From Algoriphagus faecimaris (GTDB lineage Bacteria; Bacteroidota; Bacteroidia; Cytophagales; Cyclobacteriaceae), in the NCBI RefSeq assembly GCF_900101705.1, contig NZ_FNAC01000008.1, positions 81,176 to 145,175 of the forward strand: DNA of 64,000 nt, in the 5' to 3' direction. The notes under the pieces are model-generated. The model saw only the letters and a program-made list of their open reading frames with translations, searched no databases and was not told where the DNA came from. Positions 9,445 through 18,268 of the stretch are shown piece by piece; within the stretch, counting starts at the first letter, position 1, and each line of letters opens with the position of its first letter. The position numbers and the translations under genes are program-made.

Positions 9445-10110
9445 ATGAAAAAAAATAACATCGCTACACGCAGAGATTTTATAAGATCCGCTGCGTTCAT
9501 TTCCACAGGCACACTTGGTCTTTCTTTGATTCCAGGTGCAAGTGCTACTACATCCACTCGGGCAGATGAAAGAATGAACATCATCGGGCCTAGAGATGGA
9601 TTTTCTCCCCAAATCGGAACCTTACTTTCTATGATGACCTGGATGCGACATGTGATTTTGATGCCTGTCCAAGGCATGAGTGTCGAACAGCTGGATTTTT
9701 TGGTGGATGAAAACTCCAATTCCATAGGCGCCATGCTGCTCCATCTAGCCGCCACGGAGCGGTTTTACCAGGTTCATACTTTTGAAAGAAAAGAATGGGG
9801 GGATTGGAGTGATAAGGACATTAGCCGCTTTGATATAGCGATGAACTTGGGAGAGGAGGCCAGAAAAACCATCAAAGGAAATAACTTGGACTTTTACCTC
9901 AGCACCTTGGAGGAAGTCCGGGAGACAACCATACAGGAATTTAAGAAAAGAGACGACAAATGGCTAATGTCAGTCGATGAAGAATGGCCTTGGGGACCTA
10001 CCAATAACTACTGCAAGTGGTTCCATGTCTGCGAACATGAGTCCAACCACAACGGGCAGTTCAAATACATCAAGGCAAGACTTCCGGGCAGTAAACTCAG
10101 TAGAGGATAA
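9445..10110 (+). CDS. Tat-exported DinB-family protein
   Basis: A 221-residue four-helix-bundle protein of the DinB/DUF664 superfamily. The ATG at 9445 starts a twin-arginine signal (TRRDFIRSAAFIS), which makes it a better start than the upstream frame extension to 9397. The mature part has the helix with HLAATERFYQVHTFE and the C-terminal helix HVCEHESNHNGQFKYIK, whose His residues resemble the metal-binding triad of DinB proteins. Family members include metal-dependent thiol transferases and many of unknown role. A Tat signal is unusual for this family and suggests that a metal is inserted before export. It lies 63 bp after the SDR gene. Confidence 0.85.
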   Translation: MKKNNIATRRDFIRSAAFISTGTLGLSLIPGASATTSTRADERMNIIGPRDGFSPQIGTLLSMMTWMRHVILMPVQGMSVEQLDFLVDENSNSIGAMLLHLAATERFYQVHTFERKEWGDWSDKDISRFDIAMNLGEEARKTIKGNNLDFYLSTLEEVRETTIQEFKKRDDKWLMSVDEEWPWGPTNNYCKWFHVCEHESNHNGQFKYIKARLPGSKLSRG

Positions 10111-10152
10111 TCAGTTTGGAAATCAAATTCTATATCAAGTAAAAACACCAAA

Positions 10153-10638
10153 ATGAAAAATTCTATCTTTTCAGTATTTATTCTTACTGCCTGTGTGTTT
10201 ATAAACAGCTGCAATTCAAATAAAAAAGAAATTAATCTAGACGCTAACCGTAATGTTGTTAAAAAGTATCATGAAGTATGGACTAATGGACAAGTAACGG
10301 ATTTGGATAAAATTTTGGCCCCCGATTTTGTCTGCCACTTTGTCAATGGAATTGAATGGAAAGGAATTGAAGGGGCGAAAAATTCGATTTCAAGTCATAG
10401 AAAATCATTTCCAGATTGGAAAGAAGAAATCGTCGATATGGTAAGTGAAGGAGATAAAGTGGTAACAAGGTATAAATCCACAGGCACCCATCAGGGAACA
10501 TTCGAAGGTCTTGACTCTACCGGTATTAAAGTTACAATCTATGAAACCTCCATATACAGAATAGCAGATGGTAAAATAGCAGAGCAATGGGGATTTCCTG
10601 ACGCATTAAGTTTGAATAATCAACTCACTAAACAATGA
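10153..10638 (+). CDS. Ester-cyclase-like NTF2-fold lipoprotein
   Basis: A 161-residue lipoprotein with signal and lipobox INSC (Cys about 20). The mature domain matches SnoaL-like ester cyclases: NVVKKYHEVWTNGQVTDLDK, a segment with FPDWKEEIVDMVSEGDKV, then GTHQGTFEGLDSTGIKV, and a final ETSIYRIADGKIAEQWGFPD with the conserved acidic/aromatic residues. Polyketide cyclases such as SnoaL are the characterised relatives, but this outer-membrane or periplasmic member has no known substrate. It overlaps the next gene by four bases (ATGA), showing translational coupling to the hydrolase. Confidence 0.87.
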   Translation: MKNSIFSVFILTACVFINSCNSNKKEINLDANRNVVKKYHEVWTNGQVTDLDKILAPDFVCHFVNGIEWKGIEGAKNSISSHRKSFPDWKEEIVDMVSEGDKVVTRYKSTGTHQGTFEGLDSTGIKVTIYETSIYRIADGKIAEQWGFPDALSLNNQLTKQ

Positions 10639-11534
10639 AAGTAACTGATCTCTACCTGATCCTCATTTTTTCAATATTTCTATCCTCCTGCTCCAAAAAG
10701 CTGACGAGCATTCAAAATAAATCGCCGGAACAACAAACCGCTGCTTACAAAGTTCTGAAAGACGTCTCCTATGGTTCGGATCCAGAGCAAGTGATGGATA
10801 TTTATCTTTCCCAAAATGCAAAATCCTTTGGTAAACTAAATTATACAATTGTATTTCTACATGGAGGTGCTTATTTCCTAAGTGATAAAACGGAAGAGGA
10901 AATTTACATACAGCCCTACTTAAAAAAAGGATTGAATGTGGTGAATATGAATTACCGACTGAAAAGGGGAATTCCCCTTGCTACCAGCGATCTCAGCCAT
11001 GCACTCAACTTTTTGAAAGAACAAAACAGCAAATACGATTTAGATCTACAAAACATCATTGTAACGGGCTTTTCGGCAGGGGCTCAAATTGCCACTAATG
11101 TGGGTTTAGCTCAAAATAATACCTCATTTCCCGACAAACTAACTGATGGTATAACCATTAAGGGTATTATAAATTTTTCAGGCCCGGTAGATGACTTGGA
11201 CGTCATAGAAAAGATATTTATCGATTTTGATAATGAACTCTTTAGCAAGGCAGGAAATGCACTTTTCCCTTCTGAAGGCTATGCCAAAAAAGAGGAATTG
11301 GCGATCTATGAACCAATAAACTATTTGGACAAAGAGAACCCGGCTATTTTCTTATGGCATGGAGGAAAGGATAATCAAATCCCGCCTGAAACTTTTACAA
11401 ATTTCGTCTCAAAACTGCGTGAAAAAGATTTTCTACTATACGTCCCTGAAGGAAAACACAGTCCAAGCCAAGAGGAAAGAGAGGCTGCCTACCAGAAAAT
11501 TTTTAATTTTTTGGATGAGCTAAAAAATGATTAG
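10635..11534 (+). CDS. Alpha/beta-hydrolase lipoprotein (BD-FAE-like esterase)
   Basis: A 299-residue serine hydrolase with an N-terminal lipobox (SSCS). The oxyanion motif is FLHGGAYF, the nucleophile elbow is GFSAG with S147, the acid is probably Asp in HGGKDNQIP, and the base is His in EGKHSPS. This layout fits the carboxylesterase/feruloyl-esterase-like group that also includes kynurenine formamidases. It is coupled by overlap to the ester-cyclase gene, so both probably act on the same extracytoplasmic substrate (inference). Confidence 0.88.
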   Translation: MKVTDLYLILIFSIFLSSCSKKLTSIQNKSPEQQTAAYKVLKDVSYGSDPEQVMDIYLSQNAKSFGKLNYTIVFLHGGAYFLSDKTEEEIYIQPYLKKGLNVVNMNYRLKRGIPLATSDLSHALNFLKEQNSKYDLDLQNIIVTGFSAGAQIATNVGLAQNNTSFPDKLTDGITIKGIINFSGPVDDLDVIEKIFIDFDNELFSKAGNALFPSEGYAKKEELAIYEPINYLDKENPAIFLWHGGKDNQIPPETFTNFVSKLREKDFLLYVPEGKHSPSQEEREAAYQKIFNFLDELKND

Positions 11535-11599
11535 CGAAATTGAACAAAGCCTTCATCTAAATAAAAGTGATGGAATTCAAAAAATAAAATCAGACGATA

Positions 11600-12910
11600 A
11601 TGAAAAAAATTCTAGGGTTAGCATTTGCACTTTTCTTAAGTGGAATACAGTTAAACGCTCAGTCAAAAGAAGCCCAAATCCAGGCTTCCGTAAAGGAAAT
11701 TGAACAAAAGGTAATCGACTGGCGCAGGGATATTCATCAAAACCCTGAGCTGGGGAATCGTGAAGTTCGGACGGCAGCCTTGGTTGCACGGCACTTGGAA
11801 ACTCTGGGTATAGAGGTGACCACCAATGTGGCGGTAACAGGGGTGGTTGGAGTTTTGAAGGGAGGTCGCCCAGGTCCTGTGATAGCATTACGCGCCGATA
11901 TGGACGCATTGCCTGTTCAAGAGATCAATGAGCTGCCATTTGCTTCCACGACCAAGGCCATGTATAACGGAGAAGAAACTTACGTGATGCATGCCTGCGG
12001 CCATGATTCTCACGTGGCAATCCTAATGGGTGTCGCTGAAATCTTGTCAGGAATGAAGGAAGAATTAAAAGGCACCGTGAAATTTATTTTCCAACCTGCT
12101 GAAGAAGGTGCACCCAAAGGAGAAGAAGGGGGTGCTGAGCTCATGGTGAAAGAAGGAGTGTTAAAAAACCCGGATGTGGATGTCATTTTTGGACTTCATT
12201 CCATTGCACAAATTGAAGTAGGAAAAATCGCCTATCGCCCGGGAGGCATGATGGCGGGAGTGAGCGACATGAAAATCACCATCAAAGGAAAATCTTCACA
12301 TGGTGCTGAGCCTTGGTTTTCTGTTGACCCTATTGTTACCGCTGCCCAAATTGTTAATAATCTTCAAACCATCGTCAGCCGTAACCTGAATGTCACAGAA
12401 AATGCAGCGGTGGTCACCATCGGAGCAATCCAAGGAGGGAATCGGTCTAACATCATCCCCGGACAGGTAGAAATGCTGGGTACAGTAAGAACATTAAGTG
12501 ATTCGGATGAAAAGTTGATCTATGAACGGATTCGCCAAATAGTGACTCATACGGCTGAATCGAATGGAGCCGAGGCCAAGCTGGAACTTCCTTTTTCATC
12601 CCGCTTCCCTGTGACATTTAATGACCTGGATCTTACAGCTAAGATGCTTCCTACCTTAGAAAAGTCTGCAGGCAAGTCCAATGTCATAGTGATCCCTGCA
12701 GATACTGGAGCGGAAGATTTTTCATTTTTCGCTAATGAAGTTCCGGGCTTCTACTTCTACATCGGAGGTATGCCAAAAGGTCAAGATCCCAAAACCTCTG
12801 GACCACATCATACCCCAGAGTTTTTTCTGGATGAAAGTGGCTTTATTACCGGAATCAATGCCATGGTCAATTTAGTCGTAGATTATATGGAACTGGAAGG
12901 GCAGCAATAA
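11600..12910 (+). CDS. Secreted M20-family amidohydrolase/peptidase
   Basis: A 436-residue metal hydrolase of the M20D (hippurate hydrolase/IAA-amino-acid hydrolase) group with a signal peptide ending LNAQ. It has the dinuclear metal motifs HACGHD at residues 131-136 and PAEEGAPKGEEGGAE, the dimerisation lid domain with KGKSSHGAEPW, and the terminal GPHHTPEFFLDE. Relatives split N-acyl amino acids or amino-acid conjugates. The export signal places it in the periplasm. It follows the esterase by 65 bp in the same direction. Confidence 0.93.
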   Translation: MKKILGLAFALFLSGIQLNAQSKEAQIQASVKEIEQKVIDWRRDIHQNPELGNREVRTAALVARHLETLGIEVTTNVAVTGVVGVLKGGRPGPVIALRADMDALPVQEINELPFASTTKAMYNGEETYVMHACGHDSHVAILMGVAEILSGMKEELKGTVKFIFQPAEEGAPKGEEGGAELMVKEGVLKNPDVDVIFGLHSIAQIEVGKIAYRPGGMMAGVSDMKITIKGKSSHGAEPWFSVDPIVTAAQIVNNLQTIVSRNLNVTENAAVVTIGAIQGGNRSNIIPGQVEMLGTVRTLSDSDEKLIYERIRQIVTHTAESNGAEAKLELPFSSRFPVTFNDLDLTAKMLPTLEKSAGKSNVIVIPADTGAEDFSFFANEVPGFYFYIGGMPKGQDPKTSGPHHTPEFFLDESGFITGINAMVNLVVDYMELEGQQ

Positions 12911-12963
12911 ATAAAAAGGACACCTGACTGCTACCCATAAGTTTCATCTAAAATAGAATCCAG

Positions 12964-13473
12964 ATGATAAAAAACATTATTCTTCCCTTTCTCTTGCTGA
13001 CTTGCTCACTTGTTTTCGCTCAAAGTCCAAATGACCAATATGCTCAAGATGTTCAATCCATCGATGCCATCATCACTGCTTACTACGAGGTGGTTTCAGG
13101 GTCAAGTGAGGATCCCTGGCAATTTGATAGAGACCGCTACATCCATTCTCCAAACGCCGTAATTACCAGATTGAATGAAAATGGGAAAGCAGAATCGCAT
13201 GCGCTTGAAGCAGAATATATTCCCCTAGCTCTATCTCCTAAAGAAGATTTTTATGAGATAGAGCTGAAAAGAACAGTGAGTCAATTTGGGCGTTTGGCCC
13301 AAGTCTGGAGTGCTTTCGAAATAAGAGATAATCCTGAAATCGAATCTGCCGTCCGTGGATTGAATAGCATACAGCTGCATTATGAAAATGGGAGGTGGTG
13401 GATAGACAGCTGGACTTGTGAAATGGAATCTGAAAGAAGCAAGATTGTCAATGAATTTATCGGTCAAAAATAA
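12964..13473 (+). CDS. Secreted NTF2-fold protein
   Basis: A 169-residue protein with a signal peptide ending LVFAQ. The mature domain looks NTF2-like: an N-terminal helix (QSIDAIITAYYEVVSGSSED), a strand pair around FEIRDNPEIESAVRG and the closing ENGRWWIDSWTCE. It resembles DUF4440-like proteins but is divergent. It is the last gene before the DUF6090 pair, and a similar order (NTF2 gene, then DUF6090-like genes) recurs at 26734-31498. Confidence 0.75.
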   Translation: MIKNIILPFLLLTCSLVFAQSPNDQYAQDVQSIDAIITAYYEVVSGSSEDPWQFDRDRYIHSPNAVITRLNENGKAESHALEAEYIPLALSPKEDFYEIELKRTVSQFGRLAQVWSAFEIRDNPEIESAVRGLNSIQLHYENGRWWIDSWTCEMESERSKIVNEFIGQK

Positions 13474-13561
13474 AATCAAATTTACTTACTATGGCTAAGT
13501 CCAAGTGCTTGTACACAACTACGATTTAATACCCATTACCATCATGACAAACCACTAACCC

Positions 13562-14326
13562 ATGATAAAATTTTTTAGAAAAATTCGACAAAAACTTCTT
13601 CAGCAAAATCGTATGAGCCAGTATTTGGCCTATGCTGTGGGAGAAATCATCTTAGTGACTATTGGTATTTTGATTGCTTTACAAATCAATACTGCTAATC
13701 AACAGCGAATTGAAAAAAGGGAAAAGAGCAAACTACTCAACCTGCTCAAGGAAGAAATAAAAGAAAACCTTGAAGAGGCAACATTAAAGGAAAAGTCCTT
13801 TGAAAACAGTAGAAAAAAAAATCTAATTCTTCTTGAAATTTCTTCAGGAGCGGCTACTTCTGAGCCTATTGATTCTATAAGAAAATATGGCTATGAGGCT
13901 TTAGCGGTCGGCTCAGTAAACATTAAAAGCTCCCGCTTGAGCGCAAGCAAAGAGTCAGGGCAATTTAGTCTATTGAATGAGAAAGAAACCAAGATTCTTA
14001 CAGATTACGAAACAACACTTAATAGTTATAAAGATGCTAGTAAAAGATCTTTTATATTTTTTACGGAGGATGGAAATGAATTGATGATTCGATTTGGCTT
14101 TTTTAAAAATGCAAACCCGATCCTTTTCAATGGAGAAAATTTTCCAGATCACAACCAATTAACCATATCCGATTCGGAGTTAATTCCTTATTTGAGGCAA
14201 CCAGAGACCTATCGAAAACTCCACAAAAATTACTTGAGCCAAACCCTTGAAATTCTTTGGTTAAAAGAATTAACCCTTTATATCAACGAAGCGCTTGAAT
14301 TATTTGAAAAGGAAACTTATGATTAG
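13562..14326 (+). CDS. DUF6090-type single-pass membrane protein
   Basis: Function unknown. The 254-residue product has the family N-terminus: a basic amphipathic stretch FFRKIRQKLLQQNRMSQYL, then one membrane helix (about 25-45) with AVGEIILVTIGILIALQIN, followed by a charged, coiled-coil-prone domain of about 200 residues probably outside the cytoplasm. The basic start suggests an N-in topology. It overlaps the next paralogue by 8 bases, so the pair is translationally coupled. Confidence 0.85.
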   Translation: MIKFFRKIRQKLLQQNRMSQYLAYAVGEIILVTIGILIALQINTANQQRIEKREKSKLLNLLKEEIKENLEEATLKEKSFENSRKKNLILLEISSGAATSEPIDSIRKYGYEALAVGSVNIKSSRLSASKESGQFSLLNEKETKILTDYETTLNSYKDASKRSFIFFTEDGNELMIRFGFFKNANPILFNGENFPDHNQLTISDSELIPYLRQPETYRKLHKNYLSQTLEILWLKELTLYINEALELFEKETYD

Positions 14327-15059
14327 TCTATTTCGCAAAATCCGCCAAAAACTCCTTAAGCAAAACAAGATGGGAAGTGATCTCAAATACGCCATTGGCG
14401 AAATCTTCCTCGTTGTTATTGGGATTTTAATCGCATTGCAGATTAATAACTGGAATGAAAACAGAAAAACAGAAACCAAAAGGCAAATTTATTATCGTCA
14501 GCTTTTGGTAGATTTAAAAAATGATCAGGATTATTGTAAAAATAGAATTAGCGACTTCGAAGCTTTCTTGAAAAAATATGCAGATTATGAAAAAGAATTT
14601 CAAGAAGGGGCATTAAATCTAGAGAAAAGTTTAGAAAATATAAGTGAGCTTCAAATAGGAGGAATAAATTTATTCTTTAAAACGAATACAATCAAGACGC
14701 TAATTAGTACTGGCGATATCAGTTTATTTCCTCAAAACATCAATAATGGCCTAACCACTTATTTAGATGTTCAAAACGAATTGATAAGTGGAAATAATAC
14801 AAATGCCACTACAATGGTCGACATGATTGGGCAAATCACAATGTTAGGAACTCCTTTTCTTCGCAAGAGATTTGATAGTCAAGCAGAACTATCTAAAGAA
14901 TTGAATATTCAAGATAACATTCCTAAAATTTTTCTTCAACTTGAAGCCTATCATAGTTGGAAAGCGAACACAATAAAAACTTCGATAAAAAACCTGAATG
15001 ACTTAATTATAAATGCTGATTCAACAATAACCATAATCAATAATGAACTCAAAAAGTAA
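14319..15059 (+). CDS. DUF6090-type single-pass membrane protein
   Basis: A 246-residue paralogue of the preceding gene. The ATG at 14319, inside the end of the upstream gene, is preferred to the ATG at 14295 because it gives the conserved family start MISLFRKIRQKLL. The membrane helix (about 27-45, GEIFLVVIGILIALQI) is followed by NNWNEN and a coiled-coil-rich domain. Codons 5-13 (14331-14356) share a block of 26 identical bases with the paralogues at 30286 and 30996, unusual for otherwise divergent genes. Function is unknown. Confidence 0.85.
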   Translation: MISLFRKIRQKLLKQNKMGSDLKYAIGEIFLVVIGILIALQINNWNENRKTETKRQIYYRQLLVDLKNDQDYCKNRISDFEAFLKKYADYEKEFQEGALNLEKSLENISELQIGGINLFFKTNTIKTLISTGDISLFPQNINNGLTTYLDVQNELISGNNTNATTMVDMIGQITMLGTPFLRKRFDSQAELSKELNIQDNIPKIFLQLEAYHSWKANTIKTSIKNLNDLIINADSTITIINNELKK

Positions 15060-15127
15060 CGAAATAGCTACAATAACTATAAGTAATTGCCTAACTGCCA
15101 CTAGACAGGCTTGAAGATTAACTGCTA

Positions 15128-15145
15128 TCCTGATAGCTATCGGGA
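15128..15145. repeat. Short palindrome with core GATAGCTATC
   Basis: An 18-base near-perfect palindrome (one T for C) lies in the gap between the DUF6090 pair and the NTF2 gene at 15226. It could form a hairpin in RNA, but has no T-run and is not a typical terminator. Confidence 0.45.
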
Positions 15146-15225
15146 CACGCAACTACGCCCAGCCCAAATCAGTTGTAAAACATAGGACAAAAACTTACTC
15201 CATGAGCATCTATAAAATTAAAGCA

Positions 15226-15663
15226 ATGAAATCACTAAAAATTTCGATACTAATGTTATTAATTTCCTATAATATCGGATTCGCGCAAAAAGAAAGTACG
15301 GATATCCTAAAACAAGAAATTCTTAACGCCCAATCTTCAAGAATTTCGGCTATGATTGACGCTGATATTGAAAAATTAAGTGACTTTTTATCCGATGACC
15401 TGACTTATGCTCATACAACTGGTTGGACTGAAACAAAGACGGGATATCTTGAAACAATAGAATCTGGAAAAATCAATTATATTTCATTCATTCCAAAAGA
15501 TGTTGAGATAAGAATATATGGAGAAACAGCAGTTTTGACTGGAAAGGTAGATGTTAATTTAGGACGAACTGACTTTACAATTAGATTTTTGGAAGTGCAA
15601 TATAAAGTAGATGGGGTGTGGAAATTGACCGCTTGGCAATCTGTTTTAAATAAAGTTGATTAA
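15226..15663 (+). CDS. Secreted DUF4440-like NTF2-fold protein
   Basis: A 145-residue secreted protein. The ATG at 15226 is chosen over 15202 because it directly begins a signal peptide (MKSLKISILMLLISYNIGFAQ minus its last residue here is the usual size). The mature domain has the DUF4440 pattern: SSRISAMIDADIEKLSDFLS, DDLTYAHTTGWTETKTG, and a closing VQYKVDGVWKLTAWQS. His in the YAHTTG loop is characteristic of the group. The gene is A/T-rich compared with the 7-13 kb genes, as is the whole stretch to 17958, hinting at separate ancestry. Ligand unknown. Confidence 0.85.
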   Translation: MKSLKISILMLLISYNIGFAQKESTDILKQEILNAQSSRISAMIDADIEKLSDFLSDDLTYAHTTGWTETKTGYLETIESGKINYISFIPKDVEIRIYGETAVLTGKVDVNLGRTDFTIRFLEVQYKVDGVWKLTAWQSVLNKVD

Positions 15664-15781
15664 AAAAAACTAGGTTTTTAACAATGGATACAAATAATTA
15701 TCTGCCTGAAAGAGGCAGCCATTACTATTCTTAAACTTGACCGTTGATCTCAATTAAGATTATTGAACTAATTATTAACTT

Positions 15782-16282
15782 ATGAAAAAAATAATTTACA
15801 TATACCTAACCTGTTTTCTGTTAGTAGCCTGTAAAGTTCAAAATGTCAATAAAGACATAGAGAATATTGAACAAAACAATAAAATATTGCCAACTCTGGA
15901 TATTTCTTCTGTGGATAAACTTTTCGATAAATGGGATAAGGCTTGGTCCGAGGGTCAATATGAGCTGATTCCATCGTGTGTAACAAATAATTATATTAGA
16001 CATGATATAGAAGGAGATCGTATTATTTCAAGAGATGATTACTCAAAGGAAATAATGCAAATTAGAAATGCACTACCCGATATTCAATTTTTAATACATG
16101 ATCGATCCATTGAAGCTGATCGGGTGTGGATTAGATATACTTTAAAATATTCTGATCCTAAAACAGGGAAAATGATTAATCAAAAAGGCATGCAAGTTTA
16201 TAGAATTGAACAAAATAAACTTGCAGAAACATGGTTGGTTCTCCAAGAAGCAGGAACAGAATGGCCCGAGGTTACTAAATGA
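15782..16282 (+). CDS. SnoaL/ester-cyclase-like NTF2-fold lipoprotein
   Basis: A 166-residue lipoprotein with lipobox LVAC (Cys about 17). The mature domain resembles ester cyclases: DKLFDKWDKAWSEGQYELIP, HDIEGDRIISRDDY, and the closing GMQVYRIEQNKLAETWLVLQ. It is A/T-rich like its neighbours. Its stop overlaps an upstream extension of the next frame, but the likely start of the beta-lactamase gene is 35 bp further on. Substrate unknown. Confidence 0.82.
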   Translation: MKKIIYIYLTCFLLVACKVQNVNKDIENIEQNNKILPTLDISSVDKLFDKWDKAWSEGQYELIPSCVTNNYIRHDIEGDRIISRDDYSKEIMQIRNALPDIQFLIHDRSIEADRVWIRYTLKYSDPKTGKMINQKGMQVYRIEQNKLAETWLVLQEAGTEWPEVTK

Positions 16283-16317
16283 TAGTTTACTATACCTTTA
16301 ATTTAAATAATAAAAAT

Positions 16318-17958
16318 ATGTTAAAGATTTATATTGTCACTTTGCTTCTAATTTTGGCGATTACAAACAACGGCAATGCACAACTAAGCACAGAAAAAAA
16401 ACAAAAAATAGATAGTTTGTTTTCGGACTGGAGTGTACTTAATCATCCAGGCGGTGCTGTAGCTATTATGATAGAGGACAGTTTGGTATTCTCGAAAGCG
16501 TACGGACTGGCAAGTCTGGAGTATTTAGTACCCAATTCAACCGAAACTATTTTTAATTTAGCTTCAGTTTCTAAGCAGTTTACTGCAATGGGTATTGTAA
16601 AACTTGAAGAACAAGGAAAACTTTCCATTGATGACGATATTAGGCTATACATCCCAGAATTCCCAGATTTTGGCAAAACCATCACAATTCGTCATCTATT
16701 ACATCATACAAGTGGTTTAAGGAGCTTTCATTATCTTTTAGTATTGGCTGGTTGGAGAATTAATGATGAAAGGACGAACGAAGACTTATACCGTTTTATG
16801 CTTAAGCAAAAGGAACTCAATTTCAATCCAGGAGATGAATATATGTATAGTAATACAGGCTATATACTTATGGTTAATATTATTGAAGAAGTAACTGGCG
16901 AACCATTTGTATCATGGATGAAATCGAATGTTTTTGATGCCTTGGGTATGTATAATACTTATATTGAAACAACAAGTAATGCTGTTCACTTAAATACCGC
17001 TACATCTTATAGTGGTGATGAATCTTTTCAAAGGAACATAGAATACTGGAGCTATTATGGTTCGGCAAATATAAATTCCACCACTAGTGATTTGTTAGTT
17101 TGGCTTAGAAATTTTTATACCCCAACACAGGGTTGGGAATCAGAATTTGAACTTATGCAAACACTTGACCGATTAAATGATGGAGGTTACAATAATTACG
17201 CATTTGGGGTGGAGATCGATACCTATAAAGGAATTAAGCGTATACAGCATGGAGGTTCCACTGGGGGGTTTCGCACCTTCATAGGTACACTACCCTCGGA
17301 AAAAACCAGTATTGTTGTATTGTCTAACTTTTCAACCTCCAACCCTCCAGATAAATGGAAGAAGGTTGCAGACATTATTTTTTCTGAAAAAAATGAGCCT
17401 ACTAAAGAAATAAATTTTAAACCTATAAACTTATCGGCTAATAAGTTAAACCAATATGTGGGTTACTATTGGGAGGACAAACAGAAACTAAATCGTAAAA
17501 TAACCTTAAAAAACGACACACTCTGGTATGGTACCAGGCCCATGGCTCCTATTTCAGAGGATACATTCCTAATCGATCAGCAGACAGGCCTTAAAGTTAA
17601 TTTTAATCTACAGGAAGGAAGTGTACAAATGATAGTCAGTGGTGAAGGTTCTTCGCCATACCAATTTGATAAGTATGAATACACTACAGTCACTAATGAA
17701 GAACTAAAGGAGTATGTAGGAACATATTATAGTTCTGAAATTGAAACAAGTTACACTATATACTTGAAAAATGGTTCATTGATATGCTACCATCCTCGAC
17801 ATGGCGAAATTAAAATGGAGAGAATAGCCCAAGATAAAATTACAGCAGAGTTACCTATAGTGTTTGCACAAATAATCAGATCTTCGGACGGAGAAGTCAA
17901 TGGTCTTCGTGTTTCAAACGGTAGAGTCAGGAATATGTGGTTTGAAAAACAGGAGTAG
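16318..17958 (+). CDS. Serine beta-lactamase-family hydrolase (class C/esterase-like)
   Basis: A secreted 546-residue penicillin-binding-protein/beta-lactamase-superfamily enzyme. The ATG at 16318 starts the signal peptide (MLKIYIVTLLLILAIT, ending GNAQ). Active-site motifs are SVSK at residues 83-86, YSN at 177-179, and HGGST at 311-315 in place of the KTG box, the version common in esterases and D-aminopeptidase-like members. About 170 residues after the catalytic domain form a C-terminal beta-rich domain typical of Bacteroidota homologues. It is more likely an esterase or peptidase than an antibiotic-resistance enzyme. The gene is A/T-rich. Confidence 0.9.
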   Translation: MLKIYIVTLLLILAITNNGNAQLSTEKKQKIDSLFSDWSVLNHPGGAVAIMIEDSLVFSKAYGLASLEYLVPNSTETIFNLASVSKQFTAMGIVKLEEQGKLSIDDDIRLYIPEFPDFGKTITIRHLLHHTSGLRSFHYLLVLAGWRINDERTNEDLYRFMLKQKELNFNPGDEYMYSNTGYILMVNIIEEVTGEPFVSWMKSNVFDALGMYNTYIETTSNAVHLNTATSYSGDESFQRNIEYWSYYGSANINSTTSDLLVWLRNFYTPTQGWESEFELMQTLDRLNDGGYNNYAFGVEIDTYKGIKRIQHGGSTGGFRTFIGTLPSEKTSIVVLSNFSTSNPPDKWKKVADIIFSEKNEPTKEINFKPINLSANKLNQYVGYYWEDKQKLNRKITLKNDTLWYGTRPMAPISEDTFLIDQQTGLKVNFNLQEGSVQMIVSGEGSSPYQFDKYEYTTVTNEELKEYVGTYYSSEIETSYTIYLKNGSLICYHPRHGEIKMERIAQDKITAELPIVFAQIIRSSDGEVNGLRVSNGRVRNMWFEKQE

Positions 17959-17972
17959 ATTTATATACTCAA

Positions 17973-18089
17973 ACCACCCTTATCTAAGGCTATTAGTAAG
18001 ATGCTTTTAATCCACCAAACCTAACTTTTAAGAACTTGAAAAGCCCGTAGGCCACATCTAAGTTCTTATGAAGCGCACTAAGGGTAGGT
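17973..18089. repeat. Nested inverted repeat in the 17959-18268 gap
   Basis: An outer pair (17973-17983 with 18079-18089, one bulge) encloses an inner perfect 9-bp pair (18029-18037 with 18060-18068). The element lies between the beta-lactamase gene and motif site 3. It could be a structured 3' end or a small palindromic element. No T-run follows. Confidence 0.4.
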
Positions 18090-18155
18090 ATTGAAAACTG
18101 AATAAATGATATTTCCCAGCCTCTATCCTACTCCTAAAAATCTATAATTTTCCGT

Positions 18156-18202
18156 CGGGCAGAAAACCATTTCCTTCGGACAGTAAATCAGGTGTTTCGT
18201 CC
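18156..18202 (+). promoter_or_regulatory. Shared CGGACA-N15-CGTCC motif with an extra upstream half (site 3)
   Basis: CGGACA at 18177-18182 and CGTCC at 18198-18202 have the standard 15-base spacing and end 66 bp before the ATG at 18269. A further CGGGCA at 18156-18161 lies exactly 21 bases upstream, giving three half-sites with 21-bp periodicity. That phasing (two helical turns) favours an operator reading, whereas the last two blocks alone also fit an ECF-type promoter. Confidence 0.5.
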
Positions 18203-18268
18203 TTGATCGGTTTGATTTCAAATTAATGATCAGTTGATTAGAATATGTTTTTCGAGCATTTAAACTGA

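Noticed and set aside
16318..17958. The beta-lactamase-family gene as an antibiotic-resistance gene
   Set aside because: The third motif is HGG rather than KTG and a long C-terminal domain follows, both more typical of esterase or peptidase members.
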